A DNA stretch of 33,391 nucleotides from an uncultured Clostridia bacterium (GTDB taxonomy: Bacteria > Bacillota > Clostridia > Christensenellales > CAG-314). Of this stretch, positions 7,479 to 17,649 are shown one piece after another; position 1 is the stretch's first letter; each line of letters starts with the position of its first letter. The translations under genes were made by a program, and so were the position numbers. A model generated the notes under the pieces. That model did no database searches. It was not told the origin of the DNA and was given only the letters and a program-made list of their open reading frames with translations. The stretch lies in contig CANRHN010000002.1 of the NCBI GenBank assembly GCA_947630425.1, positions 1 through 33,391 of the forward strand, given 5' to 3'.

Positions 7479-7694
7479 ATGAACATCACAACAAGTTTAC
7501 TGTATCTGCTTTTGCTCTACGCCGTGCTTGACAAGGACGGCAAGCTTTCCCTCACAACGGGCTTGGTGATTGCCTTTGTGATACTGCTTTTGAATTGTTA
7601 TTTCAACAACCGCTGTTGCAACGGCAGCACCACAACAACGACAACGACCACCACGGGGACGAACGGCGTGTTCGGCACAATCAACGGTTTCTGA
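7479..7694 (+). CDS. Small membrane protein with a threonine run
   Basis: A 71-residue protein of unknown function, with AAAGGGG 8 nt before ATG 7479. Residues 5-15 and 25-42 are hydrophobic (SLLYLLLLYAVL and LVIAFVILLLNCYF), split by the polar DKDGK; the second is a clear membrane helix. The tail has NNRCCNGS, nine consecutive threonines and then GTNGVFGTINGF. The threonine codons vary, so the run is selected at protein level or is old, and is not a DNA microsatellite. Its position divergent from an ArsR-type regulator across a shared dyad suggests that this gene may be the regulator's target. I recognise no family. Confidence 0.65.
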   Translation: MNITTSLLYLLLLYAVLDKDGKLSLTTGLVIAFVILLLNCYFNNRCCNGSTTTTTTTTTGTNGVFGTINGF

Positions 7695-7705
7695 CGCACT
7701 TAAAA

Positions 7706-7738
7706 GAACGCCTCACGACCCTTTTGCGGCCGTGAGGC
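7706..7738 (-). terminator. Hairpin between the small membrane protein gene and recF
   Basis: GCCTCACG (7710-7717) pairs with CGTGAGGC (7731-7738). On the minus strand it is followed by GTTCTTTT, so it could be a second terminator for recF; on the plus strand the following bases are not T-rich, so it would be a weak stop for the small gene. Confidence 0.5.
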
Positions 7739-7752
7739 AAATTTCGAATTTG

Positions 7753-7798
7753 AAAAAAAAACGAACCCATGTGCCGATTTTGCGTGGAAATCGGCACA
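7753..7798 (-). terminator. Candidate recF terminator
   Basis: A perfect 11-bp stem (TGTGCCGATTT, 7770-7780, with its complement at 7788-7798) lies just after the recF stop. On the minus strand nine T residues follow, but 8-9 nt downstream of the stem, a slightly loose spacing. Confidence 0.5.
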
Positions 7799-7814
7799 AA
7801 ATGCGCAAGCAAGT

Positions 7815-8918
7815 TTACTTGTTTTCAATACATACGCCGTTTTTTATCGTAAAGTACTTGCAATGGTTTCCCGCAAGATCTTTGGACACTTCGGTTGCGG
7901 CGGTGAGCAGTATTTGCAGCTCGCTGTCGAAGTTTAACAACCTTTTTTGACGTGCGGGGTCCAACTCTGAAAGCACGTCGTCCAATATAAGCACGGGGTA
8001 CTCGCCTATCAAATTTTTGAATATCTTCAGCTCGGCAAGTTTCAAGGAAAGCGCGGTGGTGCGCAATTGACCTTGACTGCCGAAGGTTCTCACGTCCACA
8101 TCGCCCAATTTCAAAGCAACGTCGTCGCGTTGACAGCCCGTTGACGTGTAGTGCAGGGCAAAATCCTTTTCGAGGTTGCGGGACAAGGCGTTGCGGTAGT
8201 TTGCGCTTAGCTCCGAAAAACCCTCTCCCTCTACTTGCGTTACGTAGTTTAGTTCCAACTGCTCTTTGTTGTCCGTCAGCGCGGCATGCGTTTGCTTTGC
8301 AAAAACTTTAAGTTTGTCGCAAAAAGCGCGTCGTTTGACAATTATTCTCGCGCCCTCTTCCGCCAATTGTTCGTCCCAAACAAAAACGGTTTCCTTCGCT
8401 TCTTCAAGGGAAGCCGCCTTTTTGAGCAGATTGTTGCGCTGCTGCAAGGCTTTGTTAAAGCGGGACAGGCTGTAAAAATAGTTTTTGTCCGTCTGGCACA
8501 AATCGACGTCGAGAAAGCGTCTGCGCTCCTGCGGCGATTGGCTTATTATGCGAATTTCCTCCGGCGAAAAGTAGATACAGTTAAGATAGCCCATCAATTC
8601 CCCCATTTTGGAAATGGGCACGGCGTTTACCGTTATCTGCTTTTTGCCGCCGGCGTTCAGCGTTACGGCAATTTCCCCTTCGCCGAATCTGCAAACGTAC
8701 CTTACGCGAACAAAAGCCCTGTCTTTGCCCCAACAAATGAGTTCCCGATCCTTTTCCGTCCGCGGACTTTTGCCTATGCAGCACAAACAAACGCTCTCCA
8801 CAAGGTTGGTCTTGCCCTGAGCGTTGTCTCCGCAAAATATGTTCAACTGCGCGCCCGGCAGCACCTTTTGCCGTTCGAGGTTGCGCCAATTGCTTGTGGA
8901 AATCTCGGTAACTCTCAT
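7815..8918 (-). CDS. recF: DNA repair and replication-fork protein RecF
   Basis: The 367-residue SMC-like ATPase helps load RecA at gapped DNA with RecO and RecR. It starts MRVTEISTSNWRNLE, has the Walker A motif GDNAQGKT (residues 30-37), YFSPEEIRIISQSPQERRRFLD, the signature-type FGSQGQLRT and the Walker B VLILDDVLSELD, at the usual RecF length. In most Firmicutes recF sits co-directionally in dnaA-dnaN-recF-gyrB-gyrA; here it faces away from gyrB and has its own promoter. There is no Shine-Dalgarno sequence before ATG 8918, and the -10 box ends only 9 nt upstream, so the mRNA should be nearly leaderless. Confidence 0.95.
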   Translation of the reverse strand: MRVTEISTSNWRNLERQKVLPGAQLNIFCGDNAQGKTNLVESVCLCCIGKSPRTEKDRELICWGKDRAFVRVRYVCRFGEGEIAVTLNAGGKKQITVNAVPISKMGELMGYLNCIYFSPEEIRIISQSPQERRRFLDVDLCQTDKNYFYSLSRFNKALQQRNNLLKKAASLEEAKETVFVWDEQLAEEGARIIVKRRAFCDKLKVFAKQTHAALTDNKEQLELNYVTQVEGEGFSELSANYRNALSRNLEKDFALHYTSTGCQRDDVALKLGDVDVRTFGSQGQLRTTALSLKLAELKIFKNLIGEYPVLILDDVLSELDPARQKRLLNFDSELQILLTAATEVSKDLAGNHCKYFTIKNGVCIENK

Positions 8919-8927
8919 ATCGAATAT

Positions 8928-8956
8928 ATTTTAGCACACTTTGCGCAAATTTACAA
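8928..8956 (-). promoter_or_regulatory. recF promoter (predicts a very short leader)
   Basis: On the minus strand TTGTAA (8951-8956), a 17-bp spacer and TAAAAT (8928-8933) preceded by TGC (extended -10). The start site would lie 0-3 nt before the recF ATG. Confidence 0.6.
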
Positions 8957-9053
8957 CATCTTGATTGGTGGGTAGAATTGGGTTGTAACGGGCGAAAAAC
9001 AAGCGCGTGGGGCGCGCCGAAACGTATGTTTTTGCCGAAATAAAGCACTTTGA

Positions 9054-11069
<2,016 letters not shown>

Positions 11070-11079
11070 GGAGATTGCT

Positions 11080-13578
11080 ATGGCAAACAAAAACGACATT
11101 CAAAATTTCGACTATGTAAACGCTCTTGACAAAACGACCGTCAAGGTCGTAAAGATGGAAGAGGAAATGAAAAAGTCCTTCATTGCCTATGCAATGGCGG
11201 TCAATGTTTCCCGCGCAATTCCCGATGTCCGCGACGGCTTGAAGCCGGTACACAGACGCATTTTGTACGCAATGGGAGAATTGAACCTGTTCAACGACAA
11301 ACCCACGCGTAAATCCGCGCGTATTGTCGGCGACGTGCTTGGTAAATATCACCCGCACGGCGACAGCGCGGTCTACGAGGCGTTGGTGCGCCTTGCGCAG
11401 GACTTTTCCATTCGCTGCCCGTTGGTGGACGGACAGGGCAACTTCGGCAGCGTGGACGGCGATCCTCCGGCTGCACAGCGTTACACCGAGGCAAAACTTT
11501 CCAAAATCGCGTCGGAAATGCTGCGCGACATAGACAAAAACACGGTGGATTTTTACCCCAACTTTGACAACACCCTTATGCAGCCCACGGTGCTGCCGAG
11601 TCGTTTTCCCAATTTGCTGGTAAACGGCGCGGACGGCATTGCCGTAGGTATGGCGACCAACATTCCTCCTCACAATCTCGGAGAGGTGATCAACGGCGCA
11701 ATTGCGGTGCTTAACAATCCCGACATCACCGTTGAAGAATTGATGAAGATCATTCCCGCGCCGGATTTTCCTACCGGCGGTATCATCATGGGGCGCGCAG
11801 GTATTCGCAACGCGTACAAAACGGGCAAGGGAACAATTCTCGTGCGCGCCAAAACGGAAATCGAGGATCACAACGGCAGACAGCGCATAATCGTGACGGA
11901 AATTCCCTATCAGGTAAACAAAGCCAAGTTGGTGGAAACCATTGCAGGCATGGTCAAGGACAAGCGTATTGAAGGAATTGCCGACATTCGCGAGGAAAGC
12001 GACCGTCACGGAATGCGCATCGTGTTCGACCTCAAGCGAGACGCCAACGCGCAAGTGGTGCTTAACATGCTGTACAAGCACACGCAAATGCAGGTTTCCG
12101 ACGGCATAATTTTGCTTGCGCTTGCCAACGGCGAGCCGAGAATACTCAACCTTAAGGAAATTCTCACTTACTATATCGAGCATCAACGCGAAGTTGTAAC
12201 TCGCCGCACCAAGTTTGATTTGGAAAAGGCGGAGGACAGACATCACATAATTCTCGGATTGGTGATCGCGCTTGACAACATCGACCGCGTTATTCAAATC
12301 ATCAAGGAAAGCCGCGACCGTCAAATTGCGGCACAGCAACTCATGGCGGAGTTCGATCTTTCCGAACGTCAGACAAATGCCATTTTGGAAATGCGCCTTT
12401 CTCGCTTAACTCAGCTGGAAGTGGAAAGTTTGCGCGAAGAGCTTGCCGAATTGGAGCGTCTGATTGCCGACCTTAAAGACATTTTGGCAAAGCCCGTGCG
12501 CGTGTCTCAGATAATCGAAACGGAGTTGGGCGAAATTCGCGACAAGTACGGCGACCCACGCAAAACGGAAATCTGTACCGACTACTCCGAAATAGACATC
12601 GGAGACTTGATAGAAAAAGAGGACGTCGTAATTTCCATGACGCACCTCGGCTACGTCAAGCGTTTGCCGGTGGCGGAGTACCGCACGCAAAAACGCGGCG
12701 GCAAGGGAGTAACGGCGCACAAGCCTCGTGAAGAGGACTTTGTGGAAAAAATGTTTATTTCCAGCACGCACGACGATTTGCTGTTCTTTACCAACATGGG
12801 CAAGGTGTACTGCATCAAGGGCTACGAAGTGCCGGAGGCGGAGCGTACCGCGCGCGGCAGAGCCATCGTCAACATTTTGCAGCTTGCGCAGGACGAAAAG
12901 GTTACCGCCGTCATTCCGCGCAAGGAGGACAGCCGCGGCAATCTCATCATGGCAACGAAAAACGGTTTGATCAAAAAGACCTCTTTGGAAGAGTTTGAGT
13001 CCATTCGCAAAACGGGCAAAATTGCCATTTCTTTGCAGGAAGGCGATGAACTTATTGGAGTGGATATGACCACCGGCTATGACGAAGTGCTTATGGCAAG
13101 CCACGAGGGCAAGTGTATTCGCTTTGCCGAAGAGGACGTTCGCGCCATGGGACGCGAGGCGCAAGGCGTGCGTTCCATGAACCTCGACGAGGGCGACTAC
13201 GTTGTGGACATGGCAATTGCGCGCAACAACGTGGAAGTGCTGACCGTTTCCGAAAACGGCTTCGGCAAGCGCAGCGATTTGATAGACTACCGTCTGCAAT
13301 CTCGCTACGGCAAGGGCATAAAAGCCGGCGTATTCAACGAAAAAACAGGCAAATTGGTCAACCTCAAGCTCATAAATCCCGAAAACGACATCATGCTCAT
13401 CGCCGACAACGGCATTGTCATTCGTATTCGCGCAAAGGACGTCAGCAAGATAGGCAGAGACACCATGGGTGTGCGCGTAATGAAGTTCAAAGGCGACGCT
13501 CACGTGGTGTGCGTTTCGGAAAGTCCCGTTTCGGAAGATTTGGACGGCGACGAAGAATCTCAACCCGCAGAGGAATAA
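11080..13578 (+). CDS. gyrA: DNA gyrase subunit A
   Basis: The 832-residue DNA cleavage and wrapping subunit of gyrase. The catalytic tyrosine is Tyr135 in AAQRYTE. The quinolone-resistance region reads [17 protein letters not shown], with Ser96 and Glu100 at the two positions most often altered in resistant strains; this is the susceptible-type pair. The GyrA box QKRGGKG (residues 537-543), needed to wrap DNA, starts the C-terminal beta-pinwheel and separates the protein from ParC. It ends in a short acidic tail ([13 protein letters not shown]), a feature that modulates wrapping in some bacteria. AAGGAG lies in the 10-nt gap after gyrB. Translation of argS is coupled 6 nt after the stop. Confidence 0.97.
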   Translation: MANKNDIQNFDYVNALDKTTVKVVKMEEEMKKSFIAYAMAVNVSRAIPDVRDGLKPVHRRILYAMGELNLFNDKPTRKSARIVGDVLGKYHPHGDSAVYEALVRLAQDFSIRCPLVDGQGNFGSVDGDPPAAQRYTEAKLSKIASEMLRDIDKNTVDFYPNFDNTLMQPTVLPSRFPNLLVNGADGIAVGMATNIPPHNLGEVINGAIAVLNNPDITVEELMKIIPAPDFPTGGIIMGRAGIRNAYKTGKGTILVRAKTEIEDHNGRQRIIVTEIPYQVNKAKLVETIAGMVKDKRIEGIADIREESDRHGMRIVFDLKRDANAQVVLNMLYKHTQMQVSDGIILLALANGEPRILNLKEILTYYIEHQREVVTRRTKFDLEKAEDRHHIILGLVIALDNIDRVIQIIKESRDRQIAAQQLMAEFDLSERQTNAILEMRLSRLTQLEVESLREELAELERLIADLKDILAKPVRVSQIIETELGEIRDKYGDPRKTEICTDYSEIDIGDLIEKEDVVISMTHLGYVKRLPVAEYRTQKRGGKGVTAHKPREEDFVEKMFISSTHDDLLFFTNMGKVYCIKGYEVPEAERTARGRAIVNILQLAQDEKVTAVIPRKEDSRGNLIMATKNGLIKKTSLEEFESIRKTGKIAISLQEGDELIGVDMTTGYDEVLMASHEGKCIRFAEEDVRAMGREAQGVRSMNLDEGDYVVDMAIARNNVEVLTVSENGFGKRSDLIDYRLQSRYGKGIKAGVFNEKTGKLVNLKLINPENDIMLIADNGIVIRIRAKDVSKIGRDTMGVRVMKFKGDAHVVCVSESPVSEDLDGDEESQPAEE

Positions 13579-13584
13579 GAGTAT

Positions 13585-15282
13585 ATGCTCGACTACAAAC
13601 AACTGATTGCTTCAAAAATCAAAGCTCCGCTTTCCACGGCGGAGCTGATGAGTTTGATAACGGAAACGTCCGACGATTCCTTCGGCGACTACGCTTTCCC
13701 CTGTTTCAAGCTGGCAAAGCTTATGCGCATGTCTCCCGTTGCCATAGCGGAAAAGTTGGCGGCGGACATAGAGCTTGACGATCACATTGTCAATGTTCAG
13801 GCGGTAAACGGCTACCTCAACTTTTTCGTCAACCGTTTGGAGCTGACTTGTGAAGTCATTTCAGACGTGTTTGCTTCGCACGGGGAGTACGGAAACAGCG
13901 ACATGGGGTCGGGAAAAACAGTATGTATCGATTACAGTTCGGTAAACATCTGCAAATCCTTTCACATAGGGCATCTTTCCACAACGGCCATAGGAAGCGC
14001 ATTGTACAAAATTTACGGCGCGTTGGGTTACAAGGTCGTCGGCATCAATCACCTTGGAGACTACGGAACGCAGTTCGGCAAAATGATTGTGGCTTTCAAA
14101 TTGTGGAGCGACAGAGAGACCGCCGAGCGCGAAGGCGTCAAGGAGTTGCAGCGAGTGTACGTCAAATTCCACCAAGAGGAAGCGGAACACCCCGAACTGA
14201 CGGAGCAGGCGCGCGAATGGTTTGCGCGTATCGAAAAGGGAGACCTCGAAGCGCAGGAACTGTTTGAGTTTTTCAAAAAAGTCACTCTTGCCGAAGTGAT
14301 GAAAATTTACGACAGGCTCAACGTCAAGTTCGACAGCTGGAACGGCGAAAGTTTTTTCAACGACAAGATGGACGCTCCGCTAAAAATGCTCCGAGACAAA
14401 GGCTTGATAACCGAAAGTCAGGGCGCGCAAGTGGTGGAACTCGGCAATTACGGTATGCCGCCCTGTCTGCTTGTCAAGTCGGACGGCAGCAGTCTTTACG
14501 CCACGCGCGACATTGCCGCAGCCATTTGGCGCAAAGAGGAGTACGACTTTGACAAGTGCCTCTACGTTGTGGCATATCAACAAAACCTACATTTCAAGCA
14601 GGTGTTCAAGGTGTTGGAGCTTGCGGGATTCGATTGGGCAAAGGATCTTGTTCACGTGGCGTTCGGCATGGTAAGCCTCGAGGACGGAGCAATGTCTACG
14701 CGCAAGGGCAACGTTGTGTTGTTGAAGGACGTCATCGACAAGGCGGTTGCCAAAGCGGGAGAAATCATTGCGGAAAAAAATCCCGATCTTGCCGAAAAGG
14801 ACAAGGTTGCCGAACAAGTGGGCGTTGGCGCGGTGTTGTTTTCCGCGTTGGAAAGCAGTCGTATCAAGGATATCGTTTTCAATTACGACCGCGTGTTGAA
14901 CTTTGACGGCGAAACCTCTCCCTACTTACAATATACTTGCGCCCGTTGCAACTCCATTTTGGAAAAGGCGGGCGATTGGCTGTCGAGCAAATCGGTCGGG
15001 GACTATCGCGCATTAGACAACCCCGAAACGCTAAGGCTCGTCAAACTTGTCGGAAGTTTCCCTCAAGCCGTCAAGGACGCGGCTTTCAAATACGAACCGA
15101 GCATAATTTCCGCTTTGCTCATAGACATTGCGCAGGCTTTCAATCGTTTTTACATCGAACATCGCGTTTTGTCCGACAACATGGCGGAACAAATTGCCCG
15201 TTTGCAGGTTGTCAAAGCGACCGCCGACGTTTTGAAGCGCGGTTTGTCTTTGTTGGGAATCGAAGCTCCGGACAAAATGTAA
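13585..15282 (+). CDS. argS: Arginyl-tRNA synthetase
   Basis: The 565-residue class I synthetase charges tRNA-Arg. The ATP-binding HIGH motif is FHIGHLS (His127-His130) after DYSSVNICKS, the clostridial-type form of this segment; the KMSKS counterpart is MSTRKG (370-375). The C-terminal anticodon-binding helices (SPYLQYTCARCNSILEKAG, ALLIDIAQAFNRFY) are present and the length is normal. The ribosome site GAGGAATAAGAG overlaps the gyrA stop, only 6 nt away, so argS is translated from the gyrase message, an uncommon grouping. A strong terminator follows at 15307-15349. Confidence 0.96.
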   Translation: MLDYKQLIASKIKAPLSTAELMSLITETSDDSFGDYAFPCFKLAKLMRMSPVAIAEKLAADIELDDHIVNVQAVNGYLNFFVNRLELTCEVISDVFASHGEYGNSDMGSGKTVCIDYSSVNICKSFHIGHLSTTAIGSALYKIYGALGYKVVGINHLGDYGTQFGKMIVAFKLWSDRETAEREGVKELQRVYVKFHQEEAEHPELTEQAREWFARIEKGDLEAQELFEFFKKVTLAEVMKIYDRLNVKFDSWNGESFFNDKMDAPLKMLRDKGLITESQGAQVVELGNYGMPPCLLVKSDGSSLYATRDIAAAIWRKEEYDFDKCLYVVAYQQNLHFKQVFKVLELAGFDWAKDLVHVAFGMVSLEDGAMSTRKGNVVLLKDVIDKAVAKAGEIIAEKNPDLAEKDKVAEQVGVGAVLFSALESSRIKDIVFNYDRVLNFDGETSPYLQYTCARCNSILEKAGDWLSSKSVGDYRALDNPETLRLVKLVGSFPQAVKDAAFKYEPSIISALLIDIAQAFNRFYIEHRVLSDNMAEQIARLQVVKATADVLKRGLSLLGIEAPDKM

Positions 15283-15306
15283 AATTTGAAATTATTAAAG
15301 ATTTTT

Positions 15307-15349
15307 CCACCCCATATTGCGTTTTTGGGCAATATGGGGCGGTTTTTTT
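15307..15349. terminator. Terminator between argS and the amidase gene
   Basis: CCACCCCATATTGC (15307-15320) pairs with GCAATATGGGGCGG (15329-15342), followed by seven T. An AT-rich left flank lets it act for both converging units. Confidence 0.92.
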
Positions 15350-15353
15350 ACTA

Positions 15354-16406
15354 TCAGGGTTGCGCTCTGCCGCCGCCGACAACCGACGCGCTTTGCCAGG
15401 TAAGCGGTCCTACAATGCCGTCGGCGTTCAATCCGTTTTCTCGCTGAAAAGCAACGACGGCTTCGCGCGTGGCGTTTCCGAAAATTCCGTCTATGTTTCC
15501 CAAAGGGTACAATTTGCTTGTCAGCTTTTGTTGCAAGTAACGAACGTACACGCCGCTGCTTCCCTGCCTGATTGTGGGGCGCGGCGGCAACACAAGCAAT
15601 GTGCGCCAAGTGTTTTGTCCCACAATGCCGTCCGACGTCAAGCCGTTTGCCGACTGAAATGCCGTAACGGCGCGCTGTGTGTTTGCTCCAAACACGCCGT
15701 CCACGCTCAAAGCATAGCCGTTTTGTACAAGTAAGTATTGCAACAGGTAAACAAAATTGCCCGACGACCCGTTTCTCAATGTCGGGTAATTGTTCAGGTC
15801 GTTTCGGGAAATGTACCTTTCGCCGAGGAATTGACACACTCCGCGGCAGCTTTCTTCCGCCACCTCGGTTTGATAGTCGGGGTCCAACATCAGCTTGGCT
15901 TCCTCGAAATTGGTCATATAGCCCGGTTCTGCCAACGCCGACGGGCAGTTTACGCTTTGCAGAACGCCCACGTCGGTAAGAGCCGACACGCCTCTGCCCG
16001 TTTGTGAAGTTCCGTTGACGAGTTGTTCAAAAATTTCTTCCGCAAGCGCGCGGCTGCGAGCGGGTTGAGGGTTCTGTTGCGAAAAAAAGGTGGAAATACC
16101 TCGAGCGGAGTTGAAGCTGTTTCCGCTGCCGAAAGCATTGTAACCGAAAGTAACAAGCAAGGTGAGATTTTGCGCGTTTATGCGGCGTACGCGTGTGGAA
16201 ACGGACGTGTCCGTCAGCTCGGGTTTGACGTCAAACACGGCAAAATTGTTGCGCAAGCACGCCTCGAGAAACTTGTTTTTGGTTGGTCTGTTGAACTGAT
16301 TTTCGTAAAAAGGCACGTTCAGGTAGGGCATAACGGGGGTACGTTTGCCTGCAGTAAAGGGGTTTTGCCCGTGTTCGTCATTGCCTCCGATGTAGTAAGT
16401 TGCCAA
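15354..16406 (-). CDS. N-acetylmuramoyl-L-alanine amidase-like protein with two peptidoglycan-binding domains
   Basis: The 350-residue protein has an N-terminal Amidase_3-type domain (about residues 1-190) and two PG_binding_1 repeats (about 215-275 and 285-345, each with the DGVFG/DGIFG and GLxxDGIVGxxTW pattern). Zinc ligand candidates His12 (NDEHGQNP) and Glu35 (YENQFNRP) and the late acidic motif SALAEPGYMTNFEEA are present, but the second histidine, normally in a SIHxNA segment, is absent: the segment reads TFGYNAFGSG. There is no signal peptide, so it may act in spore or mother-cell context, or be exported otherwise. The start is TTG at 16404-16406, 7 nt after AAGGAG; no nearer ATG fits. 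Confidence 0.8.
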   Translation of the reverse strand: MATYYIGGNDEHGQNPFTAGKRTPVMPYLNVPFYENQFNRPTKNKFLEACLRNNFAVFDVKPELTDTSVSTRVRRINAQNLTLLVTFGYNAFGSGNSFNSARGISTFFSQQNPQPARSRALAEEIFEQLVNGTSQTGRGVSALTDVGVLQSVNCPSALAEPGYMTNFEEAKLMLDPDYQTEVAEESCRGVCQFLGERYISRNDLNNYPTLRNGSSGNFVYLLQYLLVQNGYALSVDGVFGANTQRAVTAFQSANGLTSDGIVGQNTWRTLLVLPPRPTIRQGSSGVYVRYLQQKLTSKLYPLGNIDGIFGNATREAVVAFQRENGLNADGIVGPLTWQSASVVGGGRAQP

Positions 16407-16499
16407 AATTTTACTCCTTATTTTCTTTTCTCAACATTGTATGCAGTCGCCTGTTTTCGGGTCACATCGAAATTTCCACAAAACGACATTGTAAAACGT

Positions 16500-16528
16500 T
16501 TTTCATTTCAGGCTTTCTGTGGTATAAT
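16500..16528 (+). promoter_or_regulatory. Candidate pdxK promoter
   Basis: TTTTCA (16500-16505), 17-bp spacer, consensus TATAAT (16523-16528) preceded by TGG (extended -10). The leader is about 40 nt, with the ribosome site AAAGGAGGA. Confidence 0.6.
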
Positions 16529-16573
16529 AATCGGCAAGGCGAAACGATTTTTCGGTTTCCCAAAGGAGGAAGT

Positions 16574-17377
16574 ATGAATCCCAAACGTATACTGACCATA
16601 CAGGACCTTTCCTGCGTGGGGCAATGTTCCCTGACGGTGGCGCTGCCCATTTTGTCCCGCTACGGCGTAGAAACATGCGTGTTGCCCACGGCAATTCTTT
16701 CCAATCACACGCAGTTCAAAAGCTGGAGCTACCTTGATTTGACACAAGAAATTCCCAACATTTTTAACGAATGGCAAAACAGCGGTATCAAGTTTGACGG
16801 CTTTTTGTTGGGTTATCTCGGCAAAAAAGAACTGATGAATTTGGCAGTGGAGTGCTTTGAAAGGTTTTCCAACAAGCCCGCCCCCGTTGTTATAGACCCC
16901 GTTTTTGCCGACAACGGCAAATTGTACAGCGGTTTCGATCTTGACTACGTGCGCGAAATGGCAAGACTTGTTCGCCATGCGGACATCATCGACCCCAACA
17001 TTACCGAGGCGTGCTTTATTACCGACACGCCGTACCGTTCGCAGTATGACAAGGCTTACGTCGAAACGCTTGCCGCAAAACTTGCCGCGCTTACCGACGG
17101 CGCGGTCGTCATCACGGGAGTAGAGTTCGACGGACAGATAGGCGAACTTGTTTTGCAAAACGGCAAATTTGAATACGTAATGCTGCCCAAACTGAACGCG
17201 CAGTATCACGGCACGGGGGACATTTTCTCGTCGGTAATGACGGCTCGCCGCTTGCAGGGTGCAAGTCTTGCCGACAGCTGTCTTGCGGCGGGCAAGTTTG
17301 TCGCCGATTGCATGCGCGGAACAAACCCGACAGAACACTTTTACGGCGTTTGCTTTGAACCGCAACTCGCCAAGTAA
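16574..17377 (+). CDS. Pyridoxal/pyridoxamine kinase
   Basis: The 267-residue ribokinase-fold enzyme phosphorylates B6 vitamers to feed the pyridoxal 5'-phosphate pool. It starts RILTIQDLSCVGQCSLTVALPILS, the typical opening of this family in Firmicutes, and has VVIDPVFADNGKLY, IDPNITEACFIT, VVITGVE, and the catalytic loop HGTGDIFSSV with the general-base aspartate. AAAGGAGGA lies 5 nt before ATG 16574, which decides the start. It stands alone. I considered a pseudouridine kinase because psuG is in the window, but the sequence motifs are those of PdxK/PdxY and not of PsuK. Confidence 0.9.
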   Translation: MNPKRILTIQDLSCVGQCSLTVALPILSRYGVETCVLPTAILSNHTQFKSWSYLDLTQEIPNIFNEWQNSGIKFDGFLLGYLGKKELMNLAVECFERFSNKPAPVVIDPVFADNGKLYSGFDLDYVREMARLVRHADIIDPNITEACFITDTPYRSQYDKAYVETLAAKLAALTDGAVVITGVEFDGQIGELVLQNGKFEYVMLPKLNAQYHGTGDIFSSVMTARRLQGASLADSCLAAGKFVADCMRGTNPTEHFYGVCFEPQLAK

Positions 17378-17473
17378 CCTACGCTGCCACCGAAGCCGCA
17401 GAGCCTGAAGAAATTGCCCTCGGCATTTACGTAACGACCAAAACAGAGTAGCATTTTACTGAAACTTGTTGTA

Positions 17474-17529
17474 AAAGAAAAATATCCATCGGCTATGTCG
17501 GTGGATATTTTCTTTGCTCTTTTTTTTTT
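17474..17529 (+). repeat. IS200-type hairpin copy, possibly used as the pdxK terminator
   Basis: A long near-perfect inverted repeat (17474-17515) followed by ten T (17520-17529). Its core, CCATCGGCTATGTCGGTGG plus ATATTT, equals the IS200 right-end hairpin at 263-287 except for two C-to-T changes, both of which leave G-U pairs in RNA. It looks like a relic IS end that now may end pdxK transcription. No transposase remains beside it. Confidence 0.6.
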
Positions 17530-17649
17530 GCTTGTCGCGCATTGGCTTCGAGAAAAGAAAAATGGATGCCTTTTTAATGCGCCGCAGCTTGCGGGGTATA
17601 AAAACAGTCAATGCGCAGTCGGAACGGAAAAGACTGTTGTTTTAACGCG

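Noticed and set aside
7640..7666. Threonine run as a DNA microsatellite for slippage
   Set aside because: The nine threonine codons use mixed third bases, so there is no uniform repeat unit.
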